Part shown: positions 16,410 through 22,919 of the stretch, in pieces
Layout: each line of letters starts with the position of its first letter
How positions within the stretch are numbered: position 1 is the first letter of the stretch
Source: Oscillospiraceae bacterium
GTDB taxonomy: Bacteria > Bacillota > Clostridia > Oscillospirales > Acutalibacteraceae
NCBI GenBank assembly: GCA_015066365.1
Contig: SVON01000009.1
Span: forward strand, 1-56,891
DNA length: 56,891 nt
Direction of reading: 5' to 3'
The notes under the pieces: model-generated
The model's input: only the letters and a program-made list of their open reading frames with translations
Told to the model about the DNA's origin: nothing
Database searches by the model: none
Program-made: the position numbers and the translations under genes

Positions 16410-16822
16410 CCGGTCACCGCCTGCTGATGGACCACACTCAGGATGAGGGTGAGAATCTGCTCAAACAGCGGCACGGTCAGTAACAGGAGCAAAACGCGCC
16501 CCGCCAGCTCCGCCTTGCCCGCCAAAGCACTCTCCCCCGCATCCCGGCAGGTGTCCGCCACGATCTGGGTGAGCAAGCATACCCCGGCGGCCCGGAACAC
16601 CACCGCAAACGAGCCCTCGGATAAGCCGCCCAGCACCGCCATACGCCGCACCGTGCCGGCCAGGGGCAAAATCTGACGGAGCAGAAAGAGCACCACCACG
16701 ATACCGGCTAGCAGACTCAAGCCCATTGCCAATTCCGGACGGTGGGTGCGCAACACCGCCGCCAACAACGCCCCACACAGCAAAGCGCCCACCACCGCCA
16801 CCAGCATCTCCATCACGCTCAT
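16406..16822 (-). CDS. spoIIIAD: Stage III sporulation protein AD
   Basis: A 138-residue integral membrane protein with four predicted hydrophobic helices and the conserved RAAGVCLLTQIVADTCRDAG segment. It is a small channel component resembling SpoIIIAC in its second half. The ATG overlaps the spoIIIAC stop by 4 bases, and its own stop overlaps spoIIIAE, so translation of this stretch is coupled. Confidence 0.93.
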   Translation of the reverse strand: MSVMEMLVAVVGALLCGALLAAVLRTHRPELAMGLSLLAGIVVVLFLLRQILPLAGTVRRMAVLGGLSEGSFAVVFRAAGVCLLTQIVADTCRDAGESALAGKAELAGRVLLLLLTVPLFEQILTLILSVVHQQAVTG

Positions 16823-17022
16823 AGACCAAACACCGTTTTTACCGTGGCAAACAGGTCGCTGACCTGCACCACCACCATAGACAGCACCACGATCAGCCCC
16901 GCTAAGGTGAGCAGCATCCCCTGCTCCTCCCGGCCGGAACGAATCAGTAGCTGGTTGAGCACCGACACAATGATGCCGATGGCGGCAATCTTAAAAATCA
17001 AATCCACATCCATGGTCTTCAC
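16819..17022 (-). CDS. spoIIIAC: Stage III sporulation protein AC
   Basis: A 67-residue protein with two membrane helices and the family signature FKIAAIGIIVSVLNQLL, the standard SpoIIIAC size. It is a small membrane subunit of the SpoIIIA complex. It starts 2 nt after the spoIIIAB stop and overlaps spoIIIAD by 4 bases. Confidence 0.95.
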   Translation of the reverse strand: MKTMDVDLIFKIAAIGIIVSVLNQLLIRSGREEQGMLLTLAGLIVVLSMVVVQVSDLFATVKTVFGL

Positions 17023-17024
17023 CT

Positions 17025-17531
17025 CTACATCAGCAATAACACCAGCGCCCCTCCGCCAGCCAGCCCCATCACCCGATAAACGCGACCTTTGGTGTCCGCC
17101 TCCTGCCGCAGTTCCGTCTCCAGCTCCGCTAACCGATCCCGGTAATGGGCGATATGTTCCTCCTGCCGGACTGTGTCGTACCGTCCACAGCCCTCGGCAA
17201 ACTCCAATAGCAGTTGCCGCCCCGGTGGGGTCAGCTGACCCTCGGCAAAGGCCCGCTCCACCGCCGCCGAAAAAGCGGAGCCAAATCCGGCTTGTTGCAA
17301 CCCTTTTGCGGTATCCTGCAAGAGGGAAAAATCAGAAAACGCCGGCATCCCCGCCAAGCGTCGCCACAGCTCGTTCATCGGTCGGGCCGTATAGCCCACC
17401 TGCTGAATCAGCGTCTGCAATACACGCCGGGTCCGGTCCAAAAACACCACCCGCTGTTGCAGACGATGGGCCGCATAAAGCCCGATCCCGGTTCCCGCCG
17501 CCAAGATCAGCAGATACCCAACGAATCCCAT
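17025..17531 (-). CDS. spoIIIAB: Stage III sporulation protein AB
   Basis: A 168-residue protein with an N-terminal membrane helix (about 3-20), a helical cytosolic body resembling GspF-type secretion proteins (FAEGCGRYDTVRQEEHI is characteristic), and a C-terminal hydrophobic helix. The ATG at 17531 has GGAGGTGG upstream. The frame is open for 113 more codons upstream, but that part overlaps spoIIIAA and has shadow-frame composition. The 3' end of spoIIIAA overlaps the first 200 nt of this gene in another frame. Confidence 0.93.
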   Translation of the reverse strand: MGFVGYLLILAAGTGIGLYAAHRLQQRVVFLDRTRRVLQTLIQQVGYTARPMNELWRRLAGMPAFSDFSLLQDTAKGLQQAGFGSAFSAAVERAFAEGQLTPPGRQLLLEFAEGCGRYDTVRQEEHIAHYRDRLAELETELRQEADTKGRVYRVMGLAGGGALVLLLM

Positions 17532-18435
17532 CCCGTACCACCTCCGGTTGATACACCCCGCCCGGCACGCCGGGAGAACGGCGTCCGGACAGAAAGACCC
17601 AGTTTGAAAATGCCCGTTGCGTGAGCAACAGACAGGGCAAAGGCCGCCACCCCATCTCGGCGGTGGTGCGCCCGTGCAGGGTTGCCACCACCGCCACACC
17701 GGCGTGGGCACAGGAGGCCACCGCCGCCGCCTCCCGCTCATCCCCCAGCTCATCAAACAGCACCACCTCCGGAGCCAGACAGCGCACCGCCTGCCGTATC
17801 CCCTCGACCTTGGGGTAACCCAACAGCACGTCACAGCCGGGCAAGCGCTCCACACCCGTGATCTCTCCACGCTCGTCCACCACCGTCACCCGATGATGCT
17901 GTGCTGCCAACCCGACGGCCAGATCCCGCAGCAAGGTGGTCTTGCCGCTGGAGGGTTCCCCCACCACCAGCGTGCTCTCCGGATGGCCGGAGGCGGTCAC
18001 CACCCGCCGCAACCACCCGGCACAGCCCCGGACAAACCGGGGCAGACGGATGCACAGCGCCGTCACCGCCTGCACCGAAGCCACCTCACCCTGCCGCATC
18101 ACCGCGGTGCCGGCAAGTCCCACCCGAATGCCGCCGGGCACCGCCAGATACCCCTGCCGCAATTCCCATTCGTGGGCGTATACCGAGTGGTCACAAAACC
18201 GCAAAAAGCAGTCCTCCACCTGCCGGGCAGAGCATAGGACGAGTCCCCGTTGCCTCAGAGCCGTGACCCCATCCACCCCCAGATACCGCTCCCCCTCCGG
18301 GAGCGATACGGTCAGGGGGTCCCCGGCCCGCAGGCGCACCTCCTGCACCCGCTGTGCCACCTCCGGCGGCAACCCGGTCAAGCAGTTCATCCACTCCGGC
18401 GGCAGATAGGGTTTTAGGATGTTCCAGTTTGTCAC
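17332..18435 (-). CDS. spoIIIAA: Stage III sporulation protein AA with 3' extension into spoIIIAB
   Basis: SpoIIIAA is the cytosolic ATPase of the SpoIIIA-SpoIIQ channel, related to type II/IV secretion ATPases. Walker A is GEPSSGKTT and the Walker B-like segment is EVVLFDELGD. I chose the GTG at 18435, preceded by GAGGTGAGG, giving 367 residues. Family proteins are usually about 300-330 residues; the conserved part ends near RSPGVPGGVYQPEVVR. After this the frame stays open for about 66 codons inside spoIIIAB. Either the original stop was lost or there is a sequencing frameshift. No clear sigma-E promoter could be confirmed. Confidence 0.88.
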   Translation of the reverse strand: MTNWNILKPYLPPEWMNCLTGLPPEVAQRVQEVRLRAGDPLTVSLPEGERYLGVDGVTALRQRGLVLCSARQVEDCFLRFCDHSVYAHEWELRQGYLAVPGGIRVGLAGTAVMRQGEVASVQAVTALCIRLPRFVRGCAGWLRRVVTASGHPESTLVVGEPSSGKTTLLRDLAVGLAAQHHRVTVVDERGEITGVERLPGCDVLLGYPKVEGIRQAVRCLAPEVVLFDELGDEREAAAVASCAHAGVAVVATLHGRTTAEMGWRPLPCLLLTQRAFSNWVFLSGRRSPGVPGGVYQPEVVRDGIRWVSADLGGGNRDRALCGPSSATAGGVFGPDPACIADADSAGGLYGPTDERAVATLGGDAGVF

Positions 18436-18484
18436 GCCTGTCCTCACCTCTTGTCCATATATATGGTCGTCCACCCCGGGATAG

Positions 18485-18522
18485 AACAAAAAAAGAGCCT
18501 ACTCCCCGTCGGGAGCAGGCTC
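18485..18522 (-). terminator. Rho-independent terminator before spoIIIAA
   Basis: On the minus strand an 11-12-bp stem (GAGCCTGCTCCC/GGGGAGTAGGCTC, minor mismatch) is followed by seven T residues. The stem begins inside the last codons of the small zinc-finger-like gene. It isolates the spoIIIA operon from tspO. Confidence 0.88.
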
Positions 18523-18636
18523 ATCCTCTTGCGGCGGCATATAGGGGTGGCACCGGTGCGCCCCGCAAAGCAGGCAGGTCACACCGGTGCGGTTCACCTC
18601 GTAAATCCGCTGACAAGCGTCGCATTGAAAAACCAA
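18499..18636 (-). CDS. 45-residue zinc-finger-like small protein (TTG start)
   Basis: This gene is too short for most ORF filters. The TTG at 18636 follows AAGGAG with 7-nt spacing and opens a 45-residue frame. The product starts MVFQCDACQRIYEV and carries two CxxC pairs (CDAC near residue 5 and CLLC near 21) plus a Cys-His tail (HRCH), the layout of a small zinc ribbon. The C-terminus is acidic and proline-rich. It lies 24 nt after tspO, probably in one transcript, and its last codons form part of the terminator stem. Its function is unknown. Confidence 0.72.
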   Translation of the reverse strand: MVFQCDACQRIYEVNRTGVTCLLCGAHRCHPYMPPQEDEPAPDGE

Positions 18637-18660
18637 ATTTCTTCTCCTTTACCCATTCCA

Positions 18661-19128
18661 CTAATTCAAGATCACAAACCCTAAATTGAGATACAGCGCA
18701 AAAATACACCAAATGAAATACGGCAAAAGCAGCCACCCCGCCACCGGAGAAACGGCGCCAAAGCGCACCTTGGTGGCGTACACCGCCACCGTCAGCAAAG
18801 CCAGCCACACCGCCGCAAAGCCAATCCACCCCAAGCCAAAGAAAATGGGTGACCACAAAAAGTTGACGGCCAACTGGACATAATAAAGCAACAGGGCGCC
18901 GCCGCTATCCTTATCCCCAGAGGTCTGCACCAACCCTGCCGCCACGCCCATCAGCACGTACAGCACCGTCCACGCTACCGGAAACACCCATCCGGGCGGA
19001 GACAAGGGCGGTTTTGCCAACCACGTATATTCGTCCATCTCACCGGAAATAAGAGCCGACAAACCGCCCACCGCCAACGCCAACAACACCTGCAGAATAT
19101 AGGGCTTATACCGTTTCCATAAGCTCAT
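18661..19128 (-). CDS. TspO/MBR family tryptophan-rich sensory protein
   Basis: A 155-residue five-helix membrane protein of the TspO/peripheral benzodiazepine receptor family. Family members bind porphyrins and related tetrapyrroles and are linked to stress. Family features include WLAKPPLSPPGWVFPVAWTV (about 36-55), NFLWSPIFFGLGW (about 89-101) and a C-terminal YLNLGFVILN. It sits 46 nt downstream of mazF and 24 nt before the small zinc-finger-like gene. Ligand and role here are not known. Confidence 0.94.
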   Translation of the reverse strand: MSLWKRYKPYILQVLLALAVGGLSALISGEMDEYTWLAKPPLSPPGWVFPVAWTVLYVLMGVAAGLVQTSGDKDSGGALLLYYVQLAVNFLWSPIFFGLGWIGFAAVWLALLTVAVYATKVRFGAVSPVAGWLLLPYFIWCIFALYLNLGFVILN

Positions 19129-19174
19129 AGCCGAACCCCTCCTTCGGTATGGTATATGCGGCTGACACCCTTCT

Positions 19175-19528
19175 TTATACCTCCGGCGTCAGACCAAAAC
19201 TGACCTGTAAGGCACGATCCACCCGATCCATCGACCGATCGTCCAGGCGTCCCATCCGCTCCCGCAACCGCTGCTTGTCCAATGTACGAATCTGCTCCAG
19301 CAACACGATGGAATCCTTAGCCAGGCCACTGCCGGATGCCTGCAGCTGGATATGGGTGGGCAGCTTGGTCTTATCCTTTTGACTGGTGATAGCCGCCGCG
19401 ATCACGGTGGGGCTGAACCGATTGCCTACGTCGTTCTGCACAATCAGCACCGGACGCACACCGCCCTGCTCCGAGCCCACCACCGGGCTGAGATCCGCAT
19501 AATAAATATCGCCACGATGCACCGTCAT
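19175..19528 (-). CDS. MazF/PemK family toxin-like endoribonuclease
   Basis: A 117-residue MazF-family protein (type II toxin-antitoxin ribonuclease fold). It has the family start [20 protein letters not shown], the PVLIVQND strand and the conserved [14 protein letters not shown] segment. The ATG at 19528 was preferred over one six codons upstream because it gives the conserved N-terminus. A MazE antitoxin normally precedes this gene, but none is seen here: the next gene upstream is a lipoprotein, with a terminator between. It may be a solitary mazF, as occurs in other clostridia near alr/nnrD. Confidence 0.92.
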   Translation of the reverse strand: MTVHRGDIYYADLSPVVGSEQGGVRPVLIVQNDVGNRFSPTVIAAAITSQKDKTKLPTHIQLQASGSGLAKDSIVLLEQIRTLDKQRLRERMGRLDDRSMDRVDRALQVSFGLTPEV

Positions 19529-19601
19529 CCCTTTCACCTCCCGCACCGGTCGTCTTACCCAAAGTATGGTCGGTTGCCCGCCCCATTATGCAGGCAAACG
19601 C

Positions 19602-19637
19602 AAAAAGACCCGGCGCTAAACCGCACCGGGTCTTTTT
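19602..19637 (-). terminator. Rho-independent terminator after the lipoprotein gene
   Basis: The stem AAGACCCGG/CCGGGTCTT and extra G-C pairs enclose a 12-nt loop, with T-runs on both sides, 3 nt after the lipoprotein stop codon on the minus strand. Confidence 0.88.
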
Positions 19638-19639
19638 CG

Positions 19640-20155
19640 TTATGGGGTAGATTCCAACGCCTGAAACTCCGTAAAAGTGGCGGAGAGTTCCTCCTCCGGT
19701 ATGGAGAGGGAAACCGGCGTGCCGGAGGCCGGGTCGCATACCAGCTCATAGGCTTTGCCCTCCACCTGCCCAGTGATCACATAGCCCTCATCCGTGCGAC
19801 TGCCGGCGTCGTGATCCGCCGACAGCACCCGTGCCAGACAGCAGAGCAGCGCACTCTGGGGCACCTTTTCTGCCGGTACCGCCAGGCTCATCTCCCCCAG
19901 CTCCATCTGCATCTCGGTTCCGTCCCAGCGCAGAGCGATCCCATAGAGGGATTTGGGCTGGTCAAACGCCATACGCACCGAACCGTCCTTACCGCAGGTC
20001 AGATCCCCCTCCAGGCTCATCTCCCGATAGGTCACCGCCGTATGGCAGGTAAACCCATCGGTGATGGGCGGAGCGGTGGCGGTCTCGCCGCACCCGGTCA
20101 AAAACAGCAGTGGCAAGGTGAACAACCACGCAATACGATACACCCATTTGTTCAT
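19640..20155 (-). CDS. Putative lipoprotein, unknown function
   Basis: A 171-residue protein with a lipoprotein signal: basic start, hydrophobic core and lipobox LTGC at about residues 20-23. The mature part is beta-rich and weakly reminiscent of LolA/LppX-type outer-leaflet lipoproteins, but no firm family is recognised. The ATG at 20155 has AGGGAG 8 nt upstream; a TTG two codons earlier is less likely. It lies 12 nt after nnrD, so the two are probably co-transcribed and end at terminator 19602-19637. Genes of this type often sit beside nnrD/alr in clostridia. Confidence 0.8.
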   Translation of the reverse strand: MNKWVYRIAWLFTLPLLFLTGCGETATAPPITDGFTCHTAVTYREMSLEGDLTCGKDGSVRMAFDQPKSLYGIALRWDGTEMQMELGEMSLAVPAEKVPQSALLCCLARVLSADHDAGSRTDEGYVITGQVEGKAYELVCDPASGTPVSLSIPEEELSATFTEFQALESTP

Positions 20156-20167
20156 TGGCAAAGCTCC

Positions 20168-21061
20168 CTATTTCTCAATTTGCAGAAACAGGTCCGGAAG
20201 CTCCTCAATCAGGTCACTGGGCAGCACACTGTGCTGGGATAGCCGCGCCGCGGCTCGATCCCCGGCGACACCGTGGAGGTATACACCGCAGAGCGCCGCC
20301 TCATAGGGAGGCATCCCCTGAGCTACCAGAGCGCCGATCATCCCCGCCAATACGTCCCCGCTCCCGCCGGTGGCCATCCCGGGGTTACCGGTAGGATTCT
20401 CCAGCAAAGGGTGTCCCGGCGCGGCGATCAGGGTGTGGTGGCCTTTGAGCACCAGGGTAACACCGGTCTGGTCGGCAAACTGGCGGGCCACCTGCCGGCG
20501 GTGCTCCTGCACCCAAGCGGCAGAAACGCCCAGCAGCCGTGCCATCTCCCCCGGATGGGGGGTGAGAATGAGAGGAGCCAAAACCGTCTCCTCCACCAAT
20601 ATATGCGGGGCAATGGCATTTATGCCATCCGCATCCAACACCACCGGGCAGGGGCTCCGGCGCAGCACCTGAGCCACCACCTGCGCCACCGCTTCCCCGG
20701 TGCCGAGACCGGGGCCGATAACCACCGCCGTGGCATCCGCCACTTTCCGGCAAAGAGGCTCTGCCGCCTCTTGGGACAGGGTGCCGGCACCGGTATCCGG
20801 CAGAGGCAAAAACACCGCCTCCGGCACCGCCGAGACCAACAGCGGATACACCTGCTGCGGCACCGCGGCGGTGAGCAGACCCACCCCGCTGCGCAGAGCA
20901 GCCCGGGCGCACAACAGCGCCGCCCCGGCCATCCCGTAGCTGCCGCATACCGACACGAGCCGACCGTAGGTGCCCTTATGGCTATCCGCAGGGCGGGGCG
21001 TGAAACACGCCGCCACCCGCTCTTTGGTAATGATTTCCGCAGGAATATGGGTCATATCCAT
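20168..21061 (-). CDS. nnrD: ADP-dependent NAD(P)H-hydrate dehydratase
   Basis: A 297-residue carbohydrate-kinase-fold enzyme that repairs damaged NADHX/NADPHX by ADP-dependent dehydration. It shows GTYGRLVSVCGSYGMAGAA (about 31-49), VIGPGLG (about 117-123), LTPHPGEMARLLG and the catalytic NPGMATGGSGDVLAG loop. Only the dehydratase domain is present: the N-terminal epimerase domain (NnrE) found in fused proteins is absent from the window. It is the first gene of the nnrD-lipoprotein pair. Confidence 0.94.
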   Translation of the reverse strand: MDMTHIPAEIITKERVAACFTPRPADSHKGTYGRLVSVCGSYGMAGAALLCARAALRSGVGLLTAAVPQQVYPLLVSAVPEAVFLPLPDTGAGTLSQEAAEPLCRKVADATAVVIGPGLGTGEAVAQVVAQVLRRSPCPVVLDADGINAIAPHILVEETVLAPLILTPHPGEMARLLGVSAAWVQEHRRQVARQFADQTGVTLVLKGHHTLIAAPGHPLLENPTGNPGMATGGSGDVLAGMIGALVAQGMPPYEAALCGVYLHGVAGDRAAARLSQHSVLPSDLIEELPDLFLQIEK

Positions 21062-21069
21062 CCCTCCAA

Positions 21070-21103
21070 CAAAAAGGAGCTATGCACGTCGGCGCATAGC
21101 TCC
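21070..21103 (-). terminator. Rho-independent terminator after the 192-residue membrane protein gene
   Basis: A stem GGAGCTATGC/GCATAGCTCC with an 8-nt loop and a following T5 on the minus strand, 7 nt after the gene's stop. It separates this gene from nnrD. Confidence 0.88.
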
Positions 21104-21110
21104 CCCAGGA

Positions 21111-21689
21111 TTACTCTTCTTCGGCAGGCCGGGCTTTCAGGTCGATGCCCAGCTCTTTGGCGGCGCGCTCGGTATCCATCTGCACCAGCTTGGGCAGGCC
21201 GCGATAAAAGGCGCGCAGCACCCGGTCATTGGGCTGAAACACCACGAAGGTGTGACCGTTTTTCTTGCTGTTATAGGTGAAATACCACAGTCCCTCCGCT
21301 TTCAGGTCGGGGGCCACCATCACGTGGCGCTGAAACTTGCCCACCGGGGTGGCGGGGTCGTAGGGCTGCAGGGCCTCCACCTTACGGCCGGACACCGACA
21401 CCAGACGGCGCCGCTTGCGCTGGGCGGTGATCTGATCCACGTCGATGCCGCTGTTGGTGACGCCATCCTCATATACGCAATATTCGTACTCAATATTCTG
21501 GGAGGTGATGAGCCACCAAGCCAGCCAGGCGATGCCCGCCAAGGCCAGAATGACCATACCGCCGATATAGCCGCTGAAGATAATGGAGACCGCCGCTAAA
21601 ATCAGCCCCGCCACAACGGTGCCGACGATGATCGCCCATTCCCGTGCGCCTTTATTCTTCTTGATGATTTGCTCGAAAAAGGTATCCAT
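21111..21689 (-). CDS. Two-helix membrane protein, unknown function
   Basis: A 192-residue protein with two adjacent membrane helices near residues 18-38 and 40-58 and a soluble C-terminal part (ITAQRKRRRLVSVSG, WYFTYNSKK). The overall pattern resembles DUF6106-type clostridial membrane proteins that contain a PH-like domain, but this assignment is a guess. The ATG at 21689 was chosen over one 14 codons upstream. It is a single-gene transcript from promoter 21723-21751 to terminator 21070-21103. Confidence 0.78.
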   Translation of the reverse strand: MDTFFEQIIKKNKGAREWAIIVGTVVAGLILAAVSIIFSGYIGGMVILALAGIAWLAWWLITSQNIEYEYCVYEDGVTNSGIDVDQITAQRKRRRLVSVSGRKVEALQPYDPATPVGKFQRHVMVAPDLKAEGLWYFTYNSKKNGHTFVVFQPNDRVLRAFYRGLPKLVQMDTERAAKELGIDLKARPAEEE

Positions 21690-21722
21690 AATCGTTCTCC
21701 TTGCGTTCGGTTTAATGAAATT

Positions 21723-21751
21723 ATTATACACCTACCACCTGCCGAATTCAA
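21723..21751 (-). promoter_or_regulatory. Promoter of the 192-residue membrane protein gene
   Basis: On the minus strand TTGAAT (21746-21751), a 17-nt spacer and TATAAT (21723-21728). Confidence 0.72.
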
Positions 21752-21808
21752 GAGGTTCGGGGAATTTTACAAAAAGAAAAAGACGCAAAAACGCCGACTG
21801 CCTTTCTA

Positions 21809-21838
21809 TTGACACCGGTGGGTGGGGTTTGGTATAAT
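21809..21838 (+). promoter_or_regulatory. Promoter of the asparaginase gene
   Basis: TTGACA (21809-21814), an 18-nt spacer and TATAAT (21833-21838). The gene starts 30 nt further on, after GGAGGAGG. Confidence 0.88.
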
Positions 21839-21867
21839 AAGCCGAGAATGTTCGGAGGAGGGATACT

Positions 21868-22878
21868 ATGGAGAAAAAGATTCTGCTGATTTATACCGGC
21901 GGCACCATCGGTATGGTGCGCACCGAGGCGGGCTACGCCCCCCGTGCCGGGTATCTGGAACACTTCTTACGCAGTATACCGGCTCTGCAGGATCCCTCCA
22001 TGCCCCGGTGGGATCTGTTGGAACTGAACCCGCTGCTGGACTCCTCCAATATGACGGTGCTGGACTGGAACCGCATCGGCGGAATTATTGAGGAACACTA
22101 CGCCGCCTACGACGGCTTTGTCATTCTCCACGGCACCGACACCATGGCGTATACCGCCTCTGCCCTCTCCTTCTCCCTGGAAAACCTGGACAAGCCGGTG
22201 ATCATCACCGGGTCGCAGATCCCGCTGTTTGAGGTGCGCAACGATGGTTTGGACAACCTGCTGACCAGTATGGTCATCGCCGGCGAGGGGCGGATCCACG
22301 AGGTGGCCCTCTGCTTCTCCAGCAAACTGATGCGGGGCAACCGCAGCGTCAAGACCAGCGCCACCGACCTGTACGCCTTCACCTCCCCCAACTATCCGGC
22401 GCTGGCGGAGATCGGCACCACCATCCAATACAACAGTATGATCCCCACCCGACCGGTAAAGGGGCCGTTCCGGGTGCAGGAGCTGAAAAAGATCCCCATC
22501 GGCATCATCAAGGTGTTCCCCGGCATCCAGTTTGAGTTGTTTGAGGAAATTATGTCCGAGTCCCTCAAGGGCATCGTACTGGAGGCCTTTGGCGCCGGCA
22601 ACATCCCCGGCTCCGCCGACGCCATCCTGCCCATCGTGCGGAAGGCCCGGGAGAACGGCACCGTACTGGTCATCTGCTCCCAGTGCCTAAAGGGGTCGGT
22701 ATCTCTCGGCACCTACGAAACCAGCGCCGCCCTCAAGGAGGCCGGTGCGGTGTGCGCCTATGATATGACCACCGAGGCGGCAGTCGCCAAGCTGTATTAT
22801 CTGTTCAGCTGCGGCTATGACGCCGACACGGTGAAGCAGAAGATGGAAGAAGACCTGGTGGGCGAACTGAATACTTGA
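21868..22878 (+). CDS. ansA: Type I L-asparaginase
   Basis: A 336-residue cytosolic asparaginase that hydrolyses L-asparagine to aspartate and ammonia. The first catalytic threonine lies in YTGGTIGM at 9-16 and the second active-site motif in HGTDTMAYTASALSF near residues 90-104. There is no signal peptide, which fits the cytosolic type I. A single plus-strand gene among minus-strand neighbours, with its own promoter and a shared terminator. Confidence 0.95.
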   Translation: MEKKILLIYTGGTIGMVRTEAGYAPRAGYLEHFLRSIPALQDPSMPRWDLLELNPLLDSSNMTVLDWNRIGGIIEEHYAAYDGFVILHGTDTMAYTASALSFSLENLDKPVIITGSQIPLFEVRNDGLDNLLTSMVIAGEGRIHEVALCFSSKLMRGNRSVKTSATDLYAFTSPNYPALAEIGTTIQYNSMIPTRPVKGPFRVQELKKIPIGIIKVFPGIQFELFEEIMSESLKGIVLEAFGAGNIPGSADAILPIVRKARENGTVLVICSQCLKGSVSLGTYETSAALKEAGAVCAYDMTTEAAVAKLYYLFSCGYDADTVKQKMEEDLVGELNT

Positions 22879-22879
22879 T

Positions 22880-22919
22880 AAAAAAAGACGGTGCAACCGA
22901 TGGTTGCACCGTCTTTTTA
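22880..22919. terminator. Bidirectional terminator between asparaginase and the GH78-like gene
   Basis: A strong stem AAGACGGTGCAACC/GGTTGCACCGTCTT with a short loop and A/T-runs on both sides. It serves the plus-strand asparaginase and the converging minus-strand gene. Confidence 0.92.

Noticed and set aside
17532-17870. 113-codon N-terminal extension of spoIIIAB
   Set aside because: This part overlaps spoIIIAA and its composition is typical for an antisense or shifted frame; the ATG at 17531 has GGAGGTGG upstream.
18440-18490. A sigma-E promoter directly before spoIIIAA (CATATATAT at about -10)
   Set aside because: A CATATA-like string is present, but no matching -35 element at the correct spacing could be shown by eye.
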